DNA of 24,558 nucleotides, from the IMG/VR virus record IMGVR_UViG_3300025098_000266, positions 1-24,558 of that record. One strand, given 5' to 3'. A model generated the notes under the pieces. That model searched no databases and had not been told where the DNA came from. It was given only the letters and a program-made list of their open reading frames with translations. A program made the translations under genes and the position numbers. Of the stretch, positions 7,501-14,628 are shown in pieces (position 1 is the first letter of the stretch; the number at the start of each line of letters is the position of its first letter). Source of the stretch: a virus.

Positions 7501-8257
7501 CCCCTGCCCTGTTATTGCCTGTGGTAATTCCATTAAATCCATTTGTGATGGCATAACTAGCACCATAAGCAGTTCCAGTAACGTAATTACTCCACGTTTG
7601 ACTATTGTCAAACCAATCGTCAAACCCTCCGTCATACTCCTTCGGCTGCCACACACCGTTGTCATCAGTCTCACCAAAATCTGTTGGTGCTAATGCTTGA
7701 CCATCGATGAAATATACGTCGGCTAGGTAGCCATCAAAATGTCTTCCACCTCCACCAGGAGATCTGCCAATTTGATGCGCGAAAGCACCGTTAACAGCTA
7801 AATTTCCAGTACGAGCCCAGGTATGAGCTTCAACTCCGTTAATAAACCATTTAAGATTTGAACCGTCATACCTGACAAAGTAGTGAAACCAAGCGCTTGG
7901 ATCTCGAAATTTGGCGGTACCTTGAGAAGCAACACTGTTAACTGTCGCATAAATACTGTTACCATCAAATCCAATATCAAGAAAGTCAGTATCACTATTA
8001 GCACCATAAGCGCCAAATAAACATTGACGACTCGTTGCTAATGAACTTTGCTTAACCCAGCCGCTCCAAGTCCACGACTCGCGATTACCTGCAACACTTG
8101 GGGCGCGGGACAAATAGGCCGAGTCACCGCTGTTGAAACGTAAGCTTCTCGAAATAGCCGCTCCACCACCGCCACCGCCACCGCCGCCTCCTCCTCCGCC
8201 ACCACCAGCAGACTGACCACTAGCGCCAGCAAGAACGTTAGAACCAATGACGCTCAT
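4520..8257 (-). CDS. Large multidomain tail adhesin (LamG-like, SPRY-like and repeat domains)
   Basis: 1245 residues. After a short head (1-17) comes a run of 15 glycines (18-32), then a LamG/concanavalin-like domain (about 35-205: LRFNSGDSAYLSR, WTWSGWVK, HYFVRYDGSNLKWFINGV, DGYLADVYFIDG). A repeat unit that opens with SQxWS and closes with (L/V)IDSGVS or LVDSGVS occurs three times (about 216-348, 390-536, 892-1020). A SPRY-like domain (about 565-757: TLNPLDNGGSLTLTNGNL ... KWYFEGTV ... GYKSLNTANLP) is followed by repeated tail modules (about 770-890, 1035-1140 and 1150-1245) ending in YAAFAEHPF. LamG and SPRY folds bind glycans or proteins, so it is likely a receptor-binding virion protein. 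It overlaps the upstream gene by ATGA. Confidence 0.85.
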   Translation of the reverse strand: MSVIGSNVLAGASGQSAGGGGGGGGGGGGGGGAAISRSLRFNSGDSAYLSRAPSVAGNRESWTWSGWVKQSSLATSRQCLFGAYGANSDTDFLDIGFDGNSIYATVNSVASQGTAKFRDPSAWFHYFVRYDGSNLKWFINGVEAHTWARTGNLAVNGAFAHQIGRSPGGGGRHFDGYLADVYFIDGQALAPTDFGETDDNGVWQPKEYDGGFDDWFDNSQTWSNYVTGTAYGASYAITNGFNGITTGNNRAGGGLTFTPPSPIACTKVRIYMATYAAPASTIYLNGVDIASQIPITSGYNVPLEFTPSNNQFVSYECGADGTEPGWFGKIELLINGRWIALIDSGVSVGNNSFHLDFADNSSNAALGTDTSGNGNTWTVNNLSAAGSDWDQSQMWSSGMKTTTTANTSYSTSGRTNTFPDSLAATNPFDADLTNYLYSQTGAAGTWLYVELGTALANVTSIVFSTEYSCPGGVIKLNGTDVAVNQSNLGGGFVEVSVTGTIPTSLTEIAIQGNGGSARLKYLKINGKYLIDSGVSDPLAAGTDSLVDTPTNGTQTDTGAGGEVVGNYATLNPLDNGGSLTLTNGNLDAEGNTNHNAARGTFKFPSTGKWYFEGTVQSPFSGTTANCIGVATDAAANPNISATGTYLILVNASGTVQRYVSGSPTTASSFSAAAIGSVMQVAYDADNQHLWLGLNNVWMDGSVGTTGNPTSGANPTVTGVSDVFPVTSQYSTKVSLNFGQRAFAYAAPSGYKSLNTANLPTPTIADGSVYMDVLTYTGDGSSSERTITGLSLASAPDLIWVKSRSHGYRHMLWDTVRGGSLNLSSNDTGQEYSLSDWGYGCITGNAADGIKVTKGSLAGYHVNENNYTYVAWAWDAGSSNTTIAAGDLNSSLYDQSQTWSGQITGSNYSGYPKTRTFDLNDANNTLPADNNELVFTPNPSFSSASTVKIWYYYPSTHANAFKINGTAVGNDVAQTSSILTHTFNVSGFTSLSWSRNKYGSEDTGIARIDVDGIQLVDSGVSVTNVPSIASTVRANPSAGFSIISWTGSANATVAHGLNAAPKFLITKRRAASTNWRPWSAEFSNIASNYLGFDNLAVGTFGGTYWGSMTSTTIGLAGLLDNNNGDMIAYCFAPVEGYSAFGSYESSSSLPFVYTGFSPRWILIKNLDASNDWIIYDTERNSYNESSTVVAANLTTAESGFTSGYNIDILSNGFKIRTSSSGAINANTHFYAAFAEHPFASNGGLAR
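8162..8206 (-). repeat. Gly-codon triplet tract (15 consecutive glycine codons)
   Basis: Fifteen GGN codons (GGT, GGC and GGA mixed) encode residues 18-32 of the large adhesin. The tract is imperfect at DNA level but built of GG-triplets, so in-frame expansion or contraction by slippage is possible. It acts as a flexible hinge between the virion-side N-terminus and the first LamG-like domain. Confidence 0.8.
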
Positions 8258-8763
8258 GAGTAATTAGCGGTGAATACACAGTGAATTGATGTCGTGCTAC
8301 GAACCAGATAATCAATCCGATCCACAGCATCAGCAGCCGTACTTAACGTTGGTGCGGTGCCACCAGCAAAGTCGTAATACGTTCCAAACGTAAGCAACCG
8401 GCTGCCAGTTGCATCCTGCACGATAAAGATTGATCCGCTTTGGCCTGCCGTTAAGTTCGTCGGATTAGAAAGTTCGCAAGAACCTGTATTTGCCAAGGTC
8501 AACTGAAAATTATTAGCCGTTGCAAAATCCAGCACCTTCGTCGTATCACCAGCCGCAACCGCAATCGCAGAAATAGTCCCTCGTTGCGCTGCCGTATAAG
8601 TTCGAGCCTGTGTCGTTACCTGCGTTTCAACTGGCGCTGTTAGCAGGTTTGTAACTGTAATCTTCTTTGTCGCATCAGCCGAAACGTCAACAACAGCAAC
8701 AACGTCTGTCGCTGCATCCGTTGCTGTTATTGCTCCAAGCTCTGTGATCTTGACGTTGGCCAT
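8254..8763 (-). CDS. Short tail-fibre protein with adaptor-type N-terminus
   Basis: 169 residues. The first 45 residues (MANVKITELGAI... DVVAVVDVSADATKKITVTNLL) match the pattern of the N-terminal module of the adjacent 365-residue fibre protein and of many marine phage fibre proteins (K-I-x-x-L ... D-x-x-x-V-V-D ... K-I-T-x-x-x-L). The rest is Thr/Ala-rich and beta-like, ending in VDRIDYLVRSTTSIHCVFTANYS, a distal-domain style ending. It probably attaches to the tail tip and presents a short beta-structured head. Its stop and the start of the large adhesin overlap (ATGA), suggesting the two are made in a fixed ratio and may assemble together. Confidence 0.75.
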   Translation of the reverse strand: MANVKITELGAITATDAATDVVAVVDVSADATKKITVTNLLTAPVETQVTTQARTYTAAQRGTISAIAVAAGDTTKVLDFATANNFQLTLANTGSCELSNPTNLTAGQSGSIFIVQDATGSRLLTFGTYYDFAGGTAPTLSTAADAVDRIDYLVRSTTSIHCVFTANYS

Positions 8764-8802
8764 GAGATCCGATCAATACAGGGATTCTACGTCAACCAGC
8801 AA

Positions 8803-9900
8803 TTAGGTCCAAGTGCTGATCGCAACTCGTTTCCAAGTGTTAGTCGCAATGCAAACATACACATAATCTGCATCCCATGCGATCTCACCCGCCACACCCG
8901 TTGCTGTAGCTGAAGCTGGTGTATGCGTTGGCAATACAGGTCGAACCCCTAGCGTCACATTTGCAGACGTGATTGCTGCTGCACTCGTTAACGTTCCAGC
9001 AACCTGGACCTTGAAATCAAGCTTGCCGTCTTCTTCAGTGTCAGTCGGATCAACAATTGATCCTTCGATCACTGCATAGTTGACGGTATTAGGCGTTGCA
9101 GCATCATCGTTGCCCTGGAAAATGACAGAGCTGAGAACATCAGCCGCAACACCAGCTGCATTATTGCGGTGGTGATACAACACCACATCAGCAGCACTGA
9201 CAGCAACAACCTCCTTTGACTCAAGGAATAACGCGGTGTTCGCCGCAGATTCCGTGATATGCAACGGATGCTGTGGAGCGATCTCCTTAATGCCAACATT
9301 CTCGCCATCAATACGAAGACGAGTTGCAACCGTTCCAGCAACAGCAGTTTGTAGGTTCAGCCTGCCATCAGTTGATCCATGCGTGTTGTCTTTGATGTCC
9401 GCAAGGATTGCTGCATAGTCATGCGAAATGTTGATGTCGCACTGACCACGGAAAACAATGTTGCCAAGGCTGTCATCATTTGCAGCCGTTGCGCTGTTGC
9501 GATACAGCACCAGATCAGGTGCAGTGTCAGCGCCAGCATCGTTATTTTCAATGATGACCTGATCAGTCGTATCAGCACTGAACAGATGCAGTTGTGCTGC
9601 TGCCGTTCCAGTGCCTAGCTGAAACCCTGCAGTCGTGACTTTGGCGACATACGTTCCAGCAGCTGTAAAGCCCAGCTCGTTTGTCCCGGCGTAGTACAAG
9701 CCAGTGCTATTTGTACCGCTCAAAAAGCTGACGGATGGCGCTGCAGCCGTTCCATCATTCAACGCATTATGCAGCGTTTTAAATGTAATCCTTTTGTTTT
9801 TGTCGACGCTCAGGGGCTCGTCATTATCTACAACAGGGAAAATGTCTTCCGCTGCTGGCGCTGTTAGTTCTTTGAGCTGAGAAATCTTGCGATCAGGCAT
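8803..9900 (-). CDS. Tail-fibre protein with internal tandem repeat
   Basis: 365 residues. Adaptor-type N-terminus (1-45: MPDRKISQLKEL ... VVDNDEPLSVDKNKRITFKTL), then a DGTAAAPSVSF module (about 49-95) shared with the S74 fibre protein upstream. Two related repeats follow (about 104-205 and 211-315), each with LH(L/I), an aliphatic strand, (V/D)(V/L)VLY, (I/V)(I/V)F(R/Q)G and a Thr/Ala-rich ending. The C-terminus (GEIAWDADYVYVCIATNTWKRV) is a frequent end domain of phage fibres. Start at 9900 is supported by a GGAGG Shine-Dalgarno site 7 nt upstream that lies inside the end of the preceding gene. A virion fibre, exact receptor unknown. Confidence 0.8.
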   Translation of the reverse strand: MPDRKISQLKELTAPAAEDIFPVVDNDEPLSVDKNKRITFKTLHNALNDGTAAAPSVSFLSGTNSTGLYYAGTNELGFTAAGTYVAKVTTAGFQLGTGTAAAQLHLFSADTTDQVIIENNDAGADTAPDLVLYRNSATAANDDSLGNIVFRGQCDINISHDYAAILADIKDNTHGSTDGRLNLQTAVAGTVATRLRIDGENVGIKEIAPQHPLHITESAANTALFLESKEVVAVSAADVVLYHHRNNAAGVAADVLSSVIFQGNDDAATPNTVNYAVIEGSIVDPTDTEEDGKLDFKVQVAGTLTSAAAITSANVTLGVRPVLPTHTPASATATGVAGEIAWDADYVYVCIATNTWKRVAISTWT

Positions 9901-10835
9901 TAGCCAGCCTCCAAGGTCTCAATTCGTGTTGTCAATGCAGCAATCTCAGCGAAAGCTTCTTGCAATGCAGCAGTCAAAAGTGGCACCAGCTTGGACTGGT
10001 CAATGCCTTGATATTCTGGGTTGCCATCTTCGTCTAGCTCATCTTTTTCCCCGGTAACAGCTTCCGGCACAACAGTTGCAGCTTCATGAGCCAAAAACCC
10101 ATCGACTGTTACTGATGGCTCAACAATAAAGTTAAATCGTTTTACATCAAGCTGATTTAAACGCGCTTTCGCGCCAGTTAATGCAACAACATTTTCTTTT
10201 AAACGATAATCAGAGCTTGTGTTGTAAGCAGTGCTAGACGCTGTAACATTAATAGATCCTACTTTAGTCGTATTATAATTTAAAGTTGTAATTTCTCCCG
10301 TTGTTGTATGACGATTAAGGCGCATACAGTTACCAAAATTGCCAATATTTAGACGACCATGGCTGCAAACTTGAAGACCGTTAATACTGTTGTTATTGGC
10401 CGGGTTGACAGTCGTATTCCATAAAAGTGAAATACCACCTTCCGCTTGATCTAAACCTCCTCCAATTAGCAGCTCTTGTACGCCAGCAAGCGCAACGCCA
10501 AGCGTATTGTCTGAATGCTTGAAAATACCTGTGTCAGTGTCGGAGGTAAATCCAAGGGAAGGGGCAGCAGCCGTACCATCACCAACCGTTAACGCACTTG
10601 CAGCACTAACTTCCAATGAACCGTCAAGCCCACGCAAGTCAACCCAACCGGTATTGCCACTGTTTCTAATTTTTAACTTATTACTTGTTGTGTCTGCCCA
10701 AAATTGATACGCAAACGTTGTGGCTGGCGCAGTTGCACCGCTATGGTTTGTAAAAGCCGCAGCTAACTGCGTATTTAGATCTGCCCTGAAGGCTGATCCA
10801 CTTGCATTAGCGCAACTGCCATCGGCCTGAGCCAT
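9900..10835 (-). CDS. Tail-fibre protein with C-terminal S74 intramolecular chaperone
   Basis: 311 residues. N-terminal part (about 8-68: SAFRADLNTQLAAAFTNHSG, then FWADTTSNKLKIRNSGNTGWVDL) is a marine-phage fibre module; a DGTAAAPSLGF module (about 86-125) is shared with the next gene. The C-terminus (about 207-300) is a Peptidase S74 / intramolecular chaperone domain: SSDYRLKENV with the Ser208-Asp209 pair at the expected self-cleavage site and Lys213, then DGFLAHEA and a final coiled-coil helix (LLTAALQEAFAEIAALTTRIETLEAG). In the family this domain trimerises the fibre and cuts itself off. The mature fibre would be about 207 residues per chain. It lies 12 nt after the gpJ-like gene. Confidence 0.85.
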   Translation of the reverse strand: MAQADGSCANASGSAFRADLNTQLAAAFTNHSGATAPATTFAYQFWADTTSNKLKIRNSGNTGWVDLRGLDGSLEVSAASALTVGDGTAAAPSLGFTSDTDTGIFKHSDNTLGVALAGVQELLIGGGLDQAEGGISLLWNTTVNPANNNSINGLQVCSHGRLNIGNFGNCMRLNRHTTTGEITTLNYNTTKVGSINVTASSTAYNTSSDYRLKENVVALTGAKARLNQLDVKRFNFIVEPSVTVDGFLAHEAATVVPEAVTGEKDELDEDGNPEYQGIDQSKLVPLLTAALQEAFAEIAALTTRIETLEAG

Positions 10836-10847
10836 GAGAATCTAGGA

Positions 10848-13800
10848 TTAAACTTGCTCTGTTCCGTATCCTATCGCAGTGTATTGGAATTGACGACTCA
10901 TAATTACGCCACTGGGATTTTGGAACGTCACCGTAAAACCTGTTGAGGTTGGTGCGGTCATCGTGTAAAAATCACCGCTTTCCATGTCATACGGCGAAAG
11001 AGCAACCGCAACTCTCGTGTCATTGTCTACATAGAACGGATTATCAAATGTCACCTGGAACGGTCCAGAGTCGTTGGAAACAAGCACGTTGCTGTTTTCT
11101 GTCCGTCTCTCAAACTGAATAGTCGCTCCAAGTTTGTCCACAATCGGAGTTTGGTCAGGATGTAGCGCCTTCAGCTCAGCCTTGAACTGGAACTGCCTTG
11201 CAGTGAAATTGCCGTTTTCGACAGGTGCCCACGCCCCAAACGTAAGGTTGGATTCATGGTAAATCTTGTTGGTTTCTACGACTGAAGGGACTGCTGCCCC
11301 TGGATCGTAATTATCAAAGTCATTCCAAGTGTCAATGAGTGCTGTTCTTTCGTCAATTGTGTAATCGACAGGAGGGCTGTCAGGAGCAGCAGGCGGAACG
11401 TTGCTAATCATGGTATCGCCGCTTTGCGTTATTAACGTGTCATCGTCTTGCGTTAACAAGATTTCAATAGCACTCGCGTCCGCTTGGTTTGTCTGAATTA
11501 TGTCGCCATTTTGGGCAATTAACTGGTCATCGTTTTCAGCAACAAGGTTGTCTGGAACAATTACTTCCTCGCCAAACAACAAATAATTATTGTCTTCAGT
11601 CAAGAAATAAGTGCCTGTTGTCGTTTCATCTGTCGTGCGAAAGTAAATGTCAGCGGTCGTATCATCAGCGAGTTCTCCGTCAACATCGCTCCACGTATCG
11701 ATAAGCGCCGTACGATTATCAATTGAGCTAAGCGGGTACAACCCGCGAGAAGTTAAAACACGCCTTAAGTCAATGCTATATCTGCCGCCAAGATCTAATA
11801 TTTTTTGAAAGTGGTAAACACCAGAAGTGCCTCGCGTTCCAACAAAATCAACAGCCGATAACTCATCAAACGTTCCAGAGATCTCGTCAATCTTGCCGTC
11901 ACCGTCAAGAACAAGACCGTCGTACTCGCTGTCGTAATAAACGCCAAAACCCTCGCCTAGGAATGGTTTAACGTTTTGCGCCGGGAAATCTTCTCGGATT
12001 AATTCATAGTTAAATCTCGGGATCCCGTCAACCGCGAGTAAAGTAACTGCGACAGCGTTAGCACTGCGTATGCCAAATATTGTTTGGAACTTAATAAAGT
12101 ACGTTCCGTTTATTCTTGGTAAAATTACAGACGTTGAGTTTGCTAAAACAGTCCGCAAAATAGACGTGTTAGCCCAGCTTGCATTTGTTGAATCGTCTGT
12201 CGTATGACGTATAACTGCACGTAATGACTCCTTGTTAATGCCTGTTGGGCCAATCGCCCAGCGCAAAGAAACCTGATCTTTGGTTACGACTTCTAAGGTT
12301 ACGTCTGTTGGGTCAGGTGGTGTAAGCGGTGAAACTGGGACAGTAAGATCAATCGACGCATCAGCAGATTCCTTCGAGCGTGGTGCTGGGCCAACTGCCC
12401 GCACGAAGAATGAAAAGCTAGTGCCGGGAACTACATTGTCAACAACAAAGTTTGTGTTTGTAGTTGTTGTTTCAATAAAGTCACCATTGCCAATCTTATA
12501 CTTAATTTTGAAAAAGATTGCTGTAAATGCACTGCCGCGACTCCAGGATGCAGTAATTCGTGTTGTCGTAAGATCGTCTTTTGTTACATCTTCCGCGCTT
12601 AAAAATAAATCGACCGGAACAGGTGGTGCCTCATCAAACAGCGTTATATCTGCAAACTCAAGCAGTGCATTTTCAGTCTCAACAACGTTATAAATGTTGT
12701 CTACATGCTGGACACCTGTTATTGAATACGTTCCATTCTCACCCTCGCCAATTGCAAGGCATCTAAATTTCTGATGCTTAACGTTGCTGGCTTGGATTGA
12801 ATAAACAGTTTCTACTTGTGGCGCAGAGCTGAACGAGGACGAAACGTTAATTACATTGCCCACAACACTGCTAATCGATTTGGTTTCTGTCGTCCCATCA
12901 GCCAGCACACAGCTCAACTGACGATTCGTTCCAATCGGCAACGTGATTGTTTGATCTGCCGTAACAGACGTTGTTGTTGACGCTGAAATGCGACCCGCCA
13001 GTCTTGCGCCCTGACGCATTGCGTCCGAAACGGCAAAGATCTGACCAGGCATCACCATTAAGCCTTCGAGGCCAACGGAGAACGTCACAGTCTCGCCTTC
13101 TGTTTCTTCAGAAGCCAGAACCCATTTGCCCATTCGTTGGGCTTGGAATTTAGACGTGCAGCCGAACGCCACGATGTCACGGATCTGGAAGCCGTATTTA
13201 TTGACTAGCTCCTTGTTCTCAATAACAACAAAGTCAGGACGGTAAAAGTTATTTGGGTCGTTGTAGCGAACACGCACCCTGGTGCTTCTTGTCTTCAGGG
13301 AAGCGCCGTTATAACTAAAGCCACCACCAACCACATTTGAGTTGGTAAACAGGTGAACAGGCTCAAGAGCAGTAGTTGTGCTGCCTAAAACGCCATGGTC
13401 GCCAGCTACTTGGATCGTGTCTGACTTCCAATAAATCATCCCCCGGAATACGCTTGCTAGGTCTTGCAAGACGCTGAACGCATCTGCTGGCGAAGCAATC
13501 ACCGTATTGATGGCAAAACGTGGCTCCGTTCCACCTGCACTTGTTGGCACAAGCTCGTTGCAATACTTGGACAGCTCAATCAAATCAATCCAACTCAGCT
13601 CTTCTGCTGTGACAAAATCACCAGCCCCATAACGGCTGTTCGTCACCATGTCGTAGAAACAACAGACCGGACAAGTCGTGTACTTACGCGCTTGCAGCTT
13701 GCCGTTAAAAGGAATATTGCCGCCGTAATTCAAACTTCCATCTGCACGCACCATTGCGCTAGATGGAATCTGAACCTTCATCCCCTTGATCTCGTATGCA

Positions 13801-14621
13801 CGAGCTGGGACAGTGTTGAACTGATCCGTTGAAAGGCTTAGGCCAACACAAGCTGTGTGCTTGTAAGCCGTTTTAATATCCGTACCAGCAATAATCGAAG
13901 ACCACACAATCGTGTCGCCTCGACCACTGGCTAGCGGGGTTTTCTTGCTTACATCTTCAAGGTCACTAAACTTGATTTCAAAACCTGCTTCTATATCCGG
14001 CCCTGAAACGCTAGCTGTGAATATCAATTTGTCTACTTTGATTTGCCAGGGACCTTCTCCCGTTAAATCAATTCGAGGGGTTTGGTATTGATAATTTGAT
14101 GTTGAAATTCCTCTAAATTCTTTATAGCCTTGCCCGTCAAATGTTACGGTGTTAAAGGCACTGTTTTTACTTTTAACCGCGATTCTAATGCGTATTGCTG
14201 CAGGGAATAATTGACCCCTTGCAAGACCCTCAACTGCTGTCGAGAACAGCTTTGGAATGGTAAAAAGAAGTTTGACAAAATTAGTCTTTGGATCTGTAAT
14301 TGTTTTGACAAGGCTGCCCGCGCCATAATTTCTTTTTAAAACCTCGTTGTTTTCGTCAACCTCTTCGCTATAGTTTTCGCCAACTTGCGTGCTTACATCG
14401 ATGATTGTGGTAGTGGCATTTGCAAATTGATCGCTTATACCGATTCTGGTCTGGCTAGCCGTTCCTTTGCGTATTGCAAAATCGTTTGATTTGACAGCCT
14501 TTTGATCGGCAGAAGTCTCGTCTAGAAAAATGCTTTTGCTGCTTTGCGTTGCAAGACCTTCGATTGGTCCTTCGCACAGAAGGTCGATTAGCTTAATGGA
14601 CGATTCAGAATTTAATGCCAT
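10848..14621 (-). CDS. J: Tail tip attachment protein, lambda gpJ-like
   Basis: 1257 residues, close to the lambda J length (about 1130). It starts with the J hallmark SIKLIDLLCEGPIEGL (about 8-23). The tail-hub part includes CPVCCFYDMVTNSRYGAGDF (about 317-336) and DAFSVLQDLASVFRGMIYWK. Two fibronectin type III-like domains follow (about 670-765 and 770-870). Beyond about 950 there is a partial duplication: RTALIDTW occurs at about 968 and 1092, and between the copies (about 1020-1073) are repeated D-x-L-I-x-Q-x-G-D motifs. The C-terminus (1100-1257) ends in a beta-rich segment, the expected receptor-contacting end. It follows the gpI-like gene by 7 nt. Confidence 0.9.
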   Translation of the reverse strand: MALNSESSIKLIDLLCEGPIEGLATQSSKSIFLDETSADQKAVKSNDFAIRKGTASQTRIGISDQFANATTTIIDVSTQVGENYSEEVDENNEVLKRNYGAGSLVKTITDPKTNFVKLLFTIPKLFSTAVEGLARGQLFPAAIRIRIAVKSKNSAFNTVTFDGQGYKEFRGISTSNYQYQTPRIDLTGEGPWQIKVDKLIFTASVSGPDIEAGFEIKFSDLEDVSKKTPLASGRGDTIVWSSIIAGTDIKTAYKHTACVGLSLSTDQFNTVPARAYEIKGMKVQIPSSAMVRADGSLNYGGNIPFNGKLQARKYTTCPVCCFYDMVTNSRYGAGDFVTAEELSWIDLIELSKYCNELVPTSAGGTEPRFAINTVIASPADAFSVLQDLASVFRGMIYWKSDTIQVAGDHGVLGSTTTALEPVHLFTNSNVVGGGFSYNGASLKTRSTRVRVRYNDPNNFYRPDFVVIENKELVNKYGFQIRDIVAFGCTSKFQAQRMGKWVLASEETEGETVTFSVGLEGLMVMPGQIFAVSDAMRQGARLAGRISASTTTSVTADQTITLPIGTNRQLSCVLADGTTETKSISSVVGNVINVSSSFSSAPQVETVYSIQASNVKHQKFRCLAIGEGENGTYSITGVQHVDNIYNVVETENALLEFADITLFDEAPPVPVDLFLSAEDVTKDDLTTTRITASWSRGSAFTAIFFKIKYKIGNGDFIETTTTNTNFVVDNVVPGTSFSFFVRAVGPAPRSKESADASIDLTVPVSPLTPPDPTDVTLEVVTKDQVSLRWAIGPTGINKESLRAVIRHTTDDSTNASWANTSILRTVLANSTSVILPRINGTYFIKFQTIFGIRSANAVAVTLLAVDGIPRFNYELIREDFPAQNVKPFLGEGFGVYYDSEYDGLVLDGDGKIDEISGTFDELSAVDFVGTRGTSGVYHFQKILDLGGRYSIDLRRVLTSRGLYPLSSIDNRTALIDTWSDVDGELADDTTADIYFRTTDETTTGTYFLTEDNNYLLFGEEVIVPDNLVAENDDQLIAQNGDIIQTNQADASAIEILLTQDDDTLITQSGDTMISNVPPAAPDSPPVDYTIDERTALIDTWNDFDNYDPGAAVPSVVETNKIYHESNLTFGAWAPVENGNFTARQFQFKAELKALHPDQTPIVDKLGATIQFERRTENSNVLVSNDSGPFQVTFDNPFYVDNDTRVAVALSPYDMESGDFYTMTAPTSTGFTVTFQNPSGVIMSRQFQYTAIGYGTEQV

Positions 14622-14628
14622 AAGTCAA

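Noticed and set aside
10848-14621. Diversity-generating retroelement target in the tip protein or fibres
   Set aside because: No reverse transcriptase or template-like repeat is visible in the window, and the repeats in the tip protein are in coding phase and do not show adenine-specific variation.
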